DNA from: Candidatus Obscuribacter sp.
Lineage (GTDB): Bacteria; Cyanobacteriota; Vampirovibrionia; Obscuribacterales; Obscuribacteraceae
Direction: 5' to 3'
NCBI GenBank assembly: GCA_016712465.1
Contig: JADJQZ010000001.1
Coordinates: 2,604,001-2,668,000, forward strand
DNA length: 64,000 bases
In this document: one piece after another, positions 17,874 through 26,667 of the stretch
How the letters are laid out: each line of letters starts with the position of its first letter
Numbering within the stretch: the first letter of the stretch is position 1
The notes under the pieces: model-generated
What the model was told of the DNA's origin: nothing
Seen by the model: the letters and a program-made list of their open reading frames with translations, nothing else
Database searches by the model: none
Position numbers and translations under genes: made by a program

Positions 17874-20800
17874 ATGATTGGTTTGAAGGATGACATGCCA
17901 GATTTGACGCCTTACTTGAGTAAGAAAGGCGGAAATAACCAGGCTAAAGGCGAAGTACCTGCACCCAAGGCGGATATTTCCGAGAAGCTGTCTGCTCTTG
18001 TGAAAAAGCCTAGCGGCACCGGCACCAATGTGCCGGCTGTGCCCGATACAAATGCTGCGCACGAGGAACCCGCCGCTGCTCAGTCTCCGTCCCCTGCTTC
18101 CGCTCCAAATCCTGCCTCTAGCGCCGCTCCACTGTCTGATAAGTCGCCGGGCGGTATCGATAGCTGGTCGAAGGCTGTATCTGAAGCCAAGCCGGCAGTT
18201 GTGGCCTATGGCGATCAGGAAGCCGAAGATGATGAACTTGAACCATTTGACGATGTCGCTGCGGCTGTACCGACATCGGGTGCGACTGATAATTATGAGC
18301 CGGGTGAAGAAAGTCCTGTCCCGGAAGCTCACCAGGTGCACCCTCACGATATTCGTCACCCGCACTCTGAGGTGTCGCAACCGCGTTCTGTTACTGCTGA
18401 TAGACCCAAGCCATCCCTATCCATAGATAAGTTTCGTCCGCCCCAATCGAGACCTGTAAATACGCTCTCCTCGGGTAGTGCTCCCATTCTCAAGTCACCG
18501 CCCAAACAGCCGGCGCGTACTCCGCAGACTTACAGCTTTCGCAACGAAGAGGGACCAATCGAAGGTATGGCACCAAGGGCGGTGCCAATTCCGGCCAAGC
18601 AACCGGGTCCGGTAGCGTCCGCTCCCTCTCCTGTTCCATCGAGACCTGTTGCTGCTCCCGGCAAGCCTGCCTCAAATACCCCAGGTGGTTCTTCCGCTCC
18701 GGCTCAGACCAAATCGTCAGCGCCGCCACCTGTGCCAGCACCCGCTCCTGCTCCAGCACCAGCTCCAACTCCAGCACCCGCTCCAGCTCCTGCTCCGACT
18801 CCCGCTCCTGCTCCTGCTCCCGCACCAACTCCAGTACCAGCACCTGCTCCTGCTCCCGCACCAACTCCAGTACCAGCACCTGCTCCTGCTCCAGAGCCTG
18901 CACCACCGGCTCCAGCGCCCGATCCTGCAGCCATTGATCTGGCTGAGGCTTTCCGGCAGGAAGCCATGCAAGCTGAACCGAAAGAGCAAGCTCGTGCTTC
19001 GCACTCTCGCCTTGGACCTCAAAAGAGCCTTTCGTCCCTCTTTGATGATGAAGCAAAGGAAGCGGATGCTCCTGATAAAGATGCACTGGCCAGAGCCTTT
19101 ATGGAAGAGGCCAAAGCCCTTGCCGAAGGCGGTGTGGAGGAGGCGGCCCTGGAGAGCAAGCTCGCAGAACCTCAACCAGATAAATTTAACTACTACGGCG
19201 ATGTCACCGATGCTTCCGCCAAGCCTCTCGGTTTTGGTAGTTTGCTTGGCTCCAAACCCGAGAGTGATGATGAGAAGCCGTCGGCGCTGGCTCATTTGAT
19301 GACTCCTACCGGTCAGCAAACCACTCATTTCGCGCCTGAAAGACAAACTGAAGAGGCTGCTTTCGATGAGCCGGAAGTTTCATCCAGTGAACCGATTCGC
19401 TTGAATGAGAGTAAGGAGGCTCCTAGTTTCTCCGCTCTCTTTAGCAATGAAATCGTCACCACCGGACAAGATTACAGTGTCGGCTTTCAGTCCGGCAACT
19501 CCGCTTTTGAGCAGCAATCAGAAGCGGGTGGTTCCTTTGATGACGGTATCAGTGAGAGCGCACAGGGAAGTTACGGTCAGAGCGTTGAAGACATGCTCAA
19601 CCCTGGTAACGAATACGGCGGCGAAGCCAGTAGCAATTGGCAGGACAGCCCCCAGGGTTATGCTTCCATGGAGCCTTCACAGCCGAGCTTTACTGACATG
19701 AATTCCGAAGAGGCTGCTCCCCTTGACGAAAAACCCAAGTCTCTCGTGATAAGTAAGCTTCTGGAAGGGCTCAATAAGTCCAAAGAAGAATCTAAGCCCG
19801 CATCTGCTCCTGAGCCTGTGGAGACCGCTCATACACCGGCGCCGGAAGTACCGGTGGCCAATCAGGAGCAAGCGGAAGTGGCACGCATTCTAGCGGAGCT
19901 GGAAGCACCGCGGGTAGATGACAAAGAAGTTTCTCTGGATGAGCTGAAGAGCCTCCTCAAGAAAGAAAAGCAGGCTAAGAAGGAAGCCGAGAAGAAAAAG
20001 CAGGAGGAAGAGGTAAGAGCGAAGGAAATGGCTGCCGCCGCCGCTGCCTCCTCCCCAGAAGTTAAGCCGGAACCGGTTGTGGAAAAGAAAGGCTTCGATT
20101 ATGAAGGCTTTGACGATCGTCCTATCTCGGAAAAATTGGCGGAGGCCCGTAAGAAAGAAGAAGCCAAGGCTAGAGGTGAAGAAGATAGCGACGAGGGTTC
20201 CACCCTCGGAGATGCCGTAGCTGATGCGCTGGACAAACTCCTGGCCGGAGACGGCGAGGATGCCGGTGCTGGAGCTGGAACCGGAGCAGGATCTGGAACT
20301 GGCGCTGGTTTGGGTATGGCCGCCGCCGCCGGCGCTGGTATGGGTATGGCTGCTATGGCCTTCAGTGGTGCCGGCAGTGCGGAAGAAAAGTTGGAAGAGA
20401 AGATTGTGGCCGCTTCCGAAAATACCATGGAAGCTGACCCCATGACCCTGACTCAATCTAAAGTCGACGCCCTCTCCCGCTTACTGGAAGTCGCTTCCAA
20501 AGCGCCCGATAAAGTACAGGAGGAGCCGAAGCGCCCCACCGATTCCGCTTCCAAGCTGGCGGAGATGATCAACAAGCCCCAGGGCAAGGTGAGCCGTCAA
20601 ATGGAAGCCCTGGAAGGGGAAACCGCTCCCAGCAACTATACTTCTCCCTTCTCAGGACCCAGCAGTTCCATGACTAATCAGCCCAGTTTCAATCGCGGGC
20701 CGGAATCCGTTCCCCAGGCTCCCATTTCCACTGATGCCGTCAGTGCTCGAATTGCTGCTTTGAACCGTAAATTGGAAGAGCAGAGCAAGCCTCCATCCGC

Positions 20801-21605
20801 TACCTTCAGCGGTCAGCGGGCGCAGCCGGCCAGTTCGGCATACAACATGCCTGCTTCTATGCCTCCAGGGCAGTCCCCCGGCATGGGGGGCGATAGTTAC
20901 GGTGGATACGGAGCCCCCGGTAGTTCTTCCAGCTCACTCAATTCAATGCCCGGTAATGTTGCGCCTCCTCCCGGTGCCGGATTCGAAGACGATAAGAGTG
21001 AACTCGTCAATCGCCTTCTCGGTCAGAACCGTATCGGTCAGGGCCTGCCTTCCGATTCCGGTGTGCGCCCGCCGGCACCCATGCCCGAACCGGTCTCCCT
21101 CGAGGAGATGCAGCAATTCCGCAACGTTAAGACCAACCAGAAGAGCAATCAGCGCGGTAAAGAACCAAGCACTAAGAAGTCTCGGGCTCGCGGCGGCCAA
21201 CCCGGCATCCATCCGGCTGTTCTTATCTTGAGCGTGCTGGTGATACTGGGTGCGGTGGCAGGTGGCGGCTTCTACGCCTATCAGCAGGGCATTATCAAAA
21301 TTGATACCACTCCTGAAAAGGTATCGCCCAAGGTCTCTGTGGACGACCACATCAAGAACGGTGAATTCGACAAAGCCAGAGAAATACTTGAAGCCAAGCA
21401 GAAAAGCTCCAAGTTGAGCGCCGCCGAACTAGAGAAACTGAACGGAGTCTATTTCAGCCTGGCCGGCGAATTGTCCCAGGATGGCAATGACAGTCAGGAA
21501 GCGGTCAAACTTCTTGAGAAAATCCCCAGTAAGTCCAAGAAATACAAAGACGCCCAGAAGCTTCTTCGGAAACTCAAGAAAAAGGTCAGGAAAAACCCTC
21601 AATGA
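17874..21605 (+). CDS. Large low-complexity membrane-anchored scaffold-like protein (1243 residues)
   Basis: Mostly disordered: Pro/Ala/Ser-rich to about residue 350 with a long PAPAPTPAP tract at about 282-352, then acidic segments with short repeated helical modules (AIDLAEAFRQEAM, DALARAFMEEAKALAE, SKLLEGLNKSKEE). A Lys/Glu coiled-coil-like stretch lies near 690-720, then a Gly/Ala tract. A single transmembrane helix (VLILSVLVILGAVAGGGFYA, about 1115-1135) is followed by a short helical tail ending KSKKYKDAQKLLRKLKKK. Its TGA overlaps the next kinase's ATG by four bases. Starts at 17874 and 17895 are both possible. I do not recognise a family; a kinase substrate or signalling scaffold is inferred from the operon. 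Confidence 0.82.
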   Translation: MIGLKDDMPDLTPYLSKKGGNNQAKGEVPAPKADISEKLSALVKKPSGTGTNVPAVPDTNAAHEEPAAAQSPSPASAPNPASSAAPLSDKSPGGIDSWSKAVSEAKPAVVAYGDQEAEDDELEPFDDVAAAVPTSGATDNYEPGEESPVPEAHQVHPHDIRHPHSEVSQPRSVTADRPKPSLSIDKFRPPQSRPVNTLSSGSAPILKSPPKQPARTPQTYSFRNEEGPIEGMAPRAVPIPAKQPGPVASAPSPVPSRPVAAPGKPASNTPGGSSAPAQTKSSAPPPVPAPAPAPAPAPTPAPAPAPAPTPAPAPAPAPTPVPAPAPAPAPTPVPAPAPAPEPAPPAPAPDPAAIDLAEAFRQEAMQAEPKEQARASHSRLGPQKSLSSLFDDEAKEADAPDKDALARAFMEEAKALAEGGVEEAALESKLAEPQPDKFNYYGDVTDASAKPLGFGSLLGSKPESDDEKPSALAHLMTPTGQQTTHFAPERQTEEAAFDEPEVSSSEPIRLNESKEAPSFSALFSNEIVTTGQDYSVGFQSGNSAFEQQSEAGGSFDDGISESAQGSYGQSVEDMLNPGNEYGGEASSNWQDSPQGYASMEPSQPSFTDMNSEEAAPLDEKPKSLVISKLLEGLNKSKEESKPASAPEPVETAHTPAPEVPVANQEQAEVARILAELEAPRVDDKEVSLDELKSLLKKEKQAKKEAEKKKQEEEVRAKEMAAAAAASSPEVKPEPVVEKKGFDYEGFDDRPISEKLAEARKKEEAKARGEEDSDEGSTLGDAVADALDKLLAGDGEDAGAGAGTGAGSGTGAGLGMAAAAGAGMGMAAMAFSGAGSAEEKLEEKIVAASENTMEADPMTLTQSKVDALSRLLEVASKAPDKVQEEPKRPTDSASKLAEMINKPQGKVSRQMEALEGETAPSNYTSPFSGPSSSMTNQPSFNRGPESVPQAPISTDAVSARIAALNRKLEEQSKPPSATFSGQRAQPASSAYNMPASMPPGQSPGMGGDSYGGYGAPGSSSSSLNSMPGNVAPPPGAGFEDDKSELVNRLLGQNRIGQGLPSDSGVRPPAPMPEPVSLEEMQQFRNVKTNQKSNQRGKEPSTKKSRARGGQPGIHPAVLILSVLVILGAVAGGGFYAYQQGIIKIDTTPEKVSPKVSVDDHIKNGEFDKAREILEAKQKSSKLSAAELEKLNGVYFSLAGELSQDGNDSQEAVKLLEKIPSKSKKYKDAQKLLRKLKKKVRKNPQ
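18721..18930 (+). repeat. Pro-Ala codon repeat inside the scaffold gene
   Basis: Imperfect tandem repeats of GCTCCTGCTCC/GCACCAACTCCA type encode an almost uninterrupted Pro-Ala(-Thr/Val) run of about 70 residues. Such tracts form extended rods and can change length by slippage. Confidence 0.75.
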
Positions 21606-23140
21606 AGTTGTGCCTTGAGTGCAATACACACTTCCAGGGAGATTTTAGCGAGTGTCCTGAAGACGGCTCCAAGCTTGTCAACGTGCCCGATGATCCGATT
21701 ATCGGCAAGGTCTTAGGTGAGAAGTATCGCATTCTCTGCCCGGTTGGTAAGGGCAGTATGGGCATGGTCTATAAGGCCATTCAAGAGTCGACCGGCAGAG
21801 AGATGGCCGTCAAACTGCTCCATCATTTCCTCGGCACCAACTCCGATTCGGTCAAGCGCTTTCACCGAGAAGCCCGCGCCGTCAGCCGACTTTCCCATCC
21901 CAATATAATTCGTCTCTATGACTTCGGGGTCATGGATCAAGGGCAGCCTTACATCGTTACCGAATTACTGAAAGGCGTCACCCTTGCCGATGTGGTAAGA
22001 AAACGTGGTTATCTGGAGCTGAAACAAGCTCTGCCGCTTTTTGAACAAGTCTGTGCCGCCATTGGAGAAGCGCACAGAAGCAGGGTTATTCACCGAGATC
22101 TGAAGCCGGAAAACATCGTGCTGGAAGATGTTGATATAAAGGGTGATCTGAACAGTCTTGATTTGATCAAGAAAAATGCCATAAGAGTGCTGGATTTCGG
22201 CGTCGCCAAAATGTGGAGCGACTCTGGCGCCTCTTCCGCGTCCCTCACCCTGGAAGGCAAGGTCTGCGGTTCTCCTGCCTATATGAGCCCGGAGCAGTGT
22301 CGCGGCGTCGATGTCGATTATCGTACCGACATCTATTCCATGGGCGTCGTCTTCTTTGAGACTCTCACCGGCAAGCGTCCTTTTTCTGCCGACGACCTCA
22401 TGGCCCTCATGCTCATGCACGTCAATAATCAAGCCCCTTCCCTGGGCGCTGTGCAGCCCGAGGTGACCTTTCCGCCCGAGCTGAATGAAACCATCATGAA
22501 AGCCATGGCTAAAAATCCCAACGAGAGGCAGCAAAGTGCCGAAGAACTCTGGGAAGATATTCAAGCCTCCTGTCGAGGCAGGCAGAAAACAGTCACCGTC
22601 AAGCCGCCGGAAAACTGGATTCCCTTTCAAGGGAAGGGCAATCTCACCTTCAATCCCGGCCGTGATGACAGCATGCCCAACCTGGAAACATCCGATAGTT
22701 ATTCAGCTCTTACCCATCCGGGTCTTCTGGATTTTCCGGCCGAGCCTCTCCCTGCTTCCAAGAAGAAGAAAAAGAAGAAGGAAAGCCGTGTCTGGATGAT
22801 TGGTAGGGCAATCGTGCTGGGTCTGATTTTGATAGTGGGCGGCAATCATTTCGCTCAGAATTATATGTTGCAGGAAGAAGCTAAAAACGCCTGTAGTCTT
22901 ATTTCTAAGGGTCGCTGTGAGGAAGGCGTGGCCATTCTTGAGAGGATGCAGAAGGAGCGTAAGCTCTCTTCCGAATATGATCAGACCCTCAACGATGCTT
23001 ATGTGCAGATGGCGCTTTCCTATGGAAAAGCCGGTCAATACGCCCGTGCTGTAGAACTGCTCAAGCGTGTCAGTCCCAAAGCCAACGCTTATTCACAAGC
23101 CCAGCAATTGCTCAGGCGTTTCTCATGGCGCGTGCGCTAA
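21602..23140 (+). CDS. Zinc-ribbon Ser/Thr protein kinase with membrane anchor
   Basis: Hanks-type kinase of 512 residues. Its head MKLCLECNTHFQGDFSECPE closely matches the kinase at 16777. The ATP loop GKGSMGMVYKA, Lys71, HRDLKPEN (164-171), DFG (198-200) and GSPAYMSPEQCRG are all intact. After the kinase comes a basic KKKKKKKE patch and one membrane helix (about 398-420), then a short tail of TPR-like helices outside (SSEYDQTLNDAYVQMALSYG ... VSPKANAYSQAQQLLRR). That tail resembles the C-terminal tail of the preceding scaffold. Translation is coupled to it through an ATGA overlap. PASTA domains are absent. Confidence 0.92.
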   Translation: MKLCLECNTHFQGDFSECPEDGSKLVNVPDDPIIGKVLGEKYRILCPVGKGSMGMVYKAIQESTGREMAVKLLHHFLGTNSDSVKRFHREARAVSRLSHPNIIRLYDFGVMDQGQPYIVTELLKGVTLADVVRKRGYLELKQALPLFEQVCAAIGEAHRSRVIHRDLKPENIVLEDVDIKGDLNSLDLIKKNAIRVLDFGVAKMWSDSGASSASLTLEGKVCGSPAYMSPEQCRGVDVDYRTDIYSMGVVFFETLTGKRPFSADDLMALMLMHVNNQAPSLGAVQPEVTFPPELNETIMKAMAKNPNERQQSAEELWEDIQASCRGRQKTVTVKPPENWIPFQGKGNLTFNPGRDDSMPNLETSDSYSALTHPGLLDFPAEPLPASKKKKKKKESRVWMIGRAIVLGLILIVGGNHFAQNYMLQEEAKNACSLISKGRCEEGVAILERMQKERKLSSEYDQTLNDAYVQMALSYGKAGQYARAVELLKRVSPKANAYSQAQQLLRRFSWRVR

Positions 23141-23322
23141 TTAGTTCGATTCAATTGGCAGTTTACCGGTGCAAGTTCCCGCCGTAAACTGTCGGAGAAT
23201 CCGAGGTGACAAAGGATAGGACCTGGTAGCCATCTACTATGACATTATTCCAGGCAAATCCGTCTGAACAACGATATCCTAGTAGTCTATCGATGACACG
23301 CTCGCTCAAGTGTGGGAATGAA

Positions 23323-23805
23323 ATGCGCAATAAAAAAATATACAGGTTCCAATGGACCATTGTCTTTCTTAGTGCTCTATTCTCGCTTTGCTCCGTCCCG
23401 TCTAGAGCAGAGCCAAATCATTCGAAATGTGAACAGTTAGTTGTTAGTCCGCCTGGCATTTTCTATGGTCCTGCACTAATCCTTAACTGTAATGAGATGA
23501 TCTTGCAGGCCGATTCGACAATAAGAGAAAAGGAGAATAAGACACTTAAATTAAGTGAAGGAGACCATTCCTTCAGTCTTGCACAGAATTGGCTAGGTAA
23601 AAACATACTGACGCCGTTAAACAAATCATCATTTGAACCTGACCTTACCGCTCATCACGCGCTACATCTTTTCTGCGACCGAAAGAATGGCATGATGGGA
23701 CTCATGATAAGTATTCCACTGGGACGAGAAATTCTTGGTCCGGACTACTCCATCAAACTCGATGAGTTGCGTACTCTAATGGACTCTGGAAGTCAACAAC
23801 CTTGA
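23323..23805 (+). CDS. Hypothetical secreted protein
   Basis: I place the start at the ATG at 23323, which gives a standard signal peptide (MRNKKIYRFQWTIVFLSALF, cleavage near SRAEPN) and has GGGA shortly upstream; the frame opens at 23239. The mature part is about 130 residues with several cysteines (CEQLVV, LNCNEMI, LFCDRKNG) and no known motif. The gene is visibly richer in A and T than the kinases before it. It begins a run of three orphan genes. Confidence 0.55.
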   Translation: MRNKKIYRFQWTIVFLSALFSLCSVPSRAEPNHSKCEQLVVSPPGIFYGPALILNCNEMILQADSTIREKENKTLKLSEGDHSFSLAQNWLGKNILTPLNKSSFEPDLTAHHALHLFCDRKNGMMGLMISIPLGREILGPDYSIKLDELRTLMDSGSQQP

Positions 23806-23925
23806 GGGTGTACGCACGACCCACGCAGACGGGGACCGCGCGCCGAAGAATATTCGAGCTACCTCCGAATTTGGCAGTGACTTGACCACACCCCGAGAAC
23901 TTGAACAAATGGCGGAGAGACATTT

Positions 23926-24348
23926 TTGAAGACACTTAAGATCGCGATATCTGTTATAGCGCTGGTAGTGACAGTTGCACTGATTCAGTTTTCTGCAGTG
24001 AAAGTCTTTCGTCCTGCTGTTAAGGTGACGAACAGGACACACGGTGTAATAAGCCGGATTGTGTTTCGAGATGACGCCAAAGTAGAAGTTGGAGCCATCA
24101 GCACTTTAAAACCGGGTGAGAAAACTGCGTTTGATCCTGGGCATATACATGAAGGTGGTCTTACAATGCGGTATACGGATGAGAGCGGTAAGAGATACCA
24201 TGTGTATATTTACGAGTATTTCATCGGCGGGTCTGCAAGCACTTCAATTGTCTTTCTTCCCGATCGCGTAGTGAAGTGGACGACTAACACACTGGAGCCT
24301 GGGGAAGCAGAAGGAGAAGTTTTTGAGGCCAAGGATCAGAGCTGGTAG
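23926..24348 (+). CDS. Hypothetical membrane-anchored protein, 140 residues
   Basis: It starts at a TTG at 23926 with GGAGAG about seven bases upstream. One N-terminal hydrophobic segment (IAISVIALVVTVALIQF) is followed by a compact beta-rich domain: PAVKVTNRTHGVISRIVFRD, then LKPGEKTAFD, then YHVYIYEYFIGGS. The order suggests a small beta-sandwich outside the membrane. No family is recognised. It belongs to the A/T-richer block between the two kinase loci. Confidence 0.5.
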   Translation: MKTLKIAISVIALVVTVALIQFSAVKVFRPAVKVTNRTHGVISRIVFRDDAKVEVGAISTLKPGEKTAFDPGHIHEGGLTMRYTDESGKRYHVYIYEYFIGGSASTSIVFLPDRVVKWTTNTLEPGEAEGEVFEAKDQSW

Positions 24349-24368
24349 CCTCAGAATGGGGATTGGAC

Positions 24369-25115
24369 ATGGTGCTAGGCTCAGAACCGTACACTTCGGA
24401 CCGTCCTCCTTTAACTTTGGGTCTAATTATGGCAACTGAATCAGCCCGATCTTTCCGCCATCAGGAGTCAAGGCATCGAACCAATAGCTCTGCCACAGAA
24501 GTAGTGGGATATTCAAAGTTCTGGACTACCACCATTGCGGTATTGCTAGTGACCTTACTCTCTGTGTCTTCATGTTTTAGCGAAGAAAGCAGAGCGAAAG
24601 CACAGCTTCCACGGACAGTCTGTCAACAACTTTGGTCGCCAGTAGAGCTAATAGATACAAGAGAGAGTAAATTGAATGTGATTATTAGTGCTAAGGGAAG
24701 GCTAGCATTAGACAATGACATCAGGTTCCTGCACGGTGATCAGGAGATATCGTCTTTCCACTTTGACCTATATCCAGTTTCGTTGCTAGCTCTGCAAGAT
24801 GGGAACATTGCGAGTCTCTGGAATACAGGGGGAGCATATTATCGATTGATAGTCTTTTCGTATGAAAGAGGAAGCATCAAGCAGGTTCTTAACGAATCAA
24901 GTAAATTCTATCCTGAATTTGTATATTCGTCTTCAAGTGTGGTTACTGGGTGTCAGCGTATCGTTATTGCAAAGACGAGTTGGCAGAGAACCCGCCCGGA
25001 TGGAGAGTCTGAGGAAATTGCGGCTAGTGCGAATTTGTATACGTGGGATGAGAAGACCAGGAAATACTGCGAAAGAAAGGGAGTTCCATGGCAGGACCGG
25101 TTGAAGGAGAAGTAG
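24369..25115 (+). CDS. Hypothetical membrane or lipoprotein-like protein
   Basis: I use the ATG at 24369, which follows GGGGA; a TTG two codons earlier and an ATG at 24429 are alternatives. About 50 hydrophilic residues precede a hydrophobic segment FWTTTIAVLLVTLLSVSSC that ends like a lipobox, so the true start may be later than any of these. The rest is beta-rich (RLALDNDIRFLHGDQEISSF, YYRLIVFSYERGS). It is the third gene of the A/T-richer orphan block. No function can be given. Confidence 0.45.
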   Translation: MVLGSEPYTSDRPPLTLGLIMATESARSFRHQESRHRTNSSATEVVGYSKFWTTTIAVLLVTLLSVSSCFSEESRAKAQLPRTVCQQLWSPVELIDTRESKLNVIISAKGRLALDNDIRFLHGDQEISSFHFDLYPVSLLALQDGNIASLWNTGGAYYRLIVFSYERGSIKQVLNESSKFYPEFVYSSSSVVTGCQRIVIAKTSWQRTRPDGESEEIAASANLYTWDEKTRKYCERKGVPWQDRLKEK

Positions 25116-25221
25116 AAGGTAATCGGAAAGATGGGCAGTTCATTTAGCAGAGCGCTGACGCCTCGGTGGCATACTCTCAGGACCAGTCAGAAGGCAGCAT
25201 CCCGATGGTATTTGTTTCAAT

Positions 25222-26667
25222 TTACTCCCTCGATATTGACTGCAAAGTTTGAATGACCTGGGCGGCGGTGCCGCGTTTGCTTTCGTCGAGGTCGGTGAGG
25301 GTGAGCACTAGCTGGTTGAGCGACGGTCTAATTTGGAAGTCGCTGTTTTCGGAATTGATATCTACAGGATTCATCGGTAGCGGATCCTTACCGGTAAGGA
25401 GGAAAGCCAGAGTGGCTCCCAGGCTGTAGAGATCGCTTCTGGTGGTGGCCTTGCCTTTGAACTGTTCCGGTGCCATATAACATTGCTTGCCGACCATGGT
25501 GCCGGTGGCGGTGCCGATTAGTTCGTTGGCGGCGCCGAAGTCGATGAGGTGCAATTTTTCTTCGTTATCGAGAATGATATTGTCCGGCGTCAGATCTCTG
25601 TGCACCAGGGGCGGTTCAAGGCCGTGCAGGTACTGGAGAATTCTTGCCAGAGTGAAGGCGTAGTCGATGACGTCCAGTTCATGACGGCGGCCAAGTAGTT
25701 GCACATGTTTGCGCAGATTTTCGCCGGTGAGATTTTCTAAAATGATGTACTGTCTCTCGTTATCTACGAAATGATCAAAGACCTTTACTATGTTCGGATG
25801 CTGGATTCGCAAAAGTAGCTGCGCTTCTCTGGTGAACATACTGACGGCTTTTTCTTTCAGCTCCTGCCGCGCTCCGGCTGTCACCGGAATCACTGATTCC
25901 TTTGCCACCACGAGTTTGTTGCCGGCTTCCTGGCAAAGATAAACAGCCGACCAACCGCCCAGGTTGAGTTGTCGTATGACCGTATAGCGACCGTCGTTTA
26001 TGCTTTGCCCTGGATAGAGGGGCACATAGGCTGTGGACGAGAACCGGCTCACCAACTCCTCTTCCCAGATGCTGGTAAAGCTTGGTAGATGCAGGTTTGC
26101 TCCTGCTTCGCCATCCTCTTTCTCTTGCCCGAGGGCGTCGCGGGCTGAAAGCAGGGAATTGTCCACGGCAGTTTCCGGTGCAAAGAGCGAGAGGGAGATG
26201 AGCAGTTGCTCTCTGTCCATGTTTTTGAAGTTGGCCAGGGCGAGATCGATTTCGCCGTCGGCAGATTTAATTACCACCTTCTGCTTTTGCCCTCCGGCGC
26301 TTGCTTGCCCATCAGTCTCAACCAGCACCGCCTCTACATCGGCCCAGGGCAAGTATCGCCTGCGTTTGTGCTTGAGGCTGAGCAGAAAGGGAATGGCTAT
26401 GCCTGAGTTGTCGATGAGAATCTCATTGTCTTTCATGACACCGGTGAAGATGGCTCCCAGAAGAAAGGCGGCGGCACAGTAGAAGCCGGCTCCGAAAGGA
26501 ATCAGGGATGTAGCTGGGCTGCTTACCAGAAGTACCATGGCCGAGCAGAGATTGATGATAAAGAGTGCCGGCATGACCACGCCCCAGAGTGGAAAGAGGA
26601 GCACTCCGCACCAGTAGCCAACCTGGTTTTGTCGGCTTTTGTATTTGAGACTCTGGGAGACGCTCAT
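25222..26667 (-). CDS. Membrane Ser/Thr protein kinase with C-terminal catalytic domain
   Basis: The N-terminus has two or three membrane helices (VLLFPLWGVVMPALFIINL, then FYCAAAFLLGAIFTGVM), followed by a small beta domain and then the kinase from about residue 228. Landmarks are LNLGGWSAVYLC (ATP loop with a Trp), Lys in VVAKES, HRDLTPDN, DFGAAN and KQCYMAPEQFKG. The catalytic Asp and DFG are intact; the HRDLTPxN form is typical of kinases close to those in Cyanobacteria. Its ATG overlaps the stop of the 789-residue kinase upstream (ATGA), so the pair is translationally coupled. Confidence 0.88.
   Translation of the reverse strand: MSVSQSLKYKSRQNQVGYWCGVLLFPLWGVVMPALFIINLCSAMVLLVSSPATSLIPFGAGFYCAAAFLLGAIFTGVMKDNEILIDNSGIAIPFLLSLKHKRRRYLPWADVEAVLVETDGQASAGGQKQKVVIKSADGEIDLALANFKNMDREQLLISLSLFAPETAVDNSLLSARDALGQEKEDGEAGANLHLPSFTSIWEEELVSRFSSTAYVPLYPGQSINDGRYTVIRQLNLGGWSAVYLCQEAGNKLVVAKESVIPVTAGARQELKEKAVSMFTREAQLLLRIQHPNIVKVFDHFVDNERQYIILENLTGENLRKHVQLLGRRHELDVIDYAFTLARILQYLHGLEPPLVHRDLTPDNIILDNEEKLHLIDFGAANELIGTATGTMVGKQCYMAPEQFKGKATTRSDLYSLGATLAFLLTGKDPLPMNPVDINSENSDFQIRPSLNQLVLTLTDLDESKRGTAAQVIQTLQSISRE

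Noticed and set aside
18704..19086. Antisense Gly-Ala frame opposite the Pro-Ala tract
   Set aside because: Automatically open because Pro/Ala codons read backwards as Gly/Ala; no start signal.
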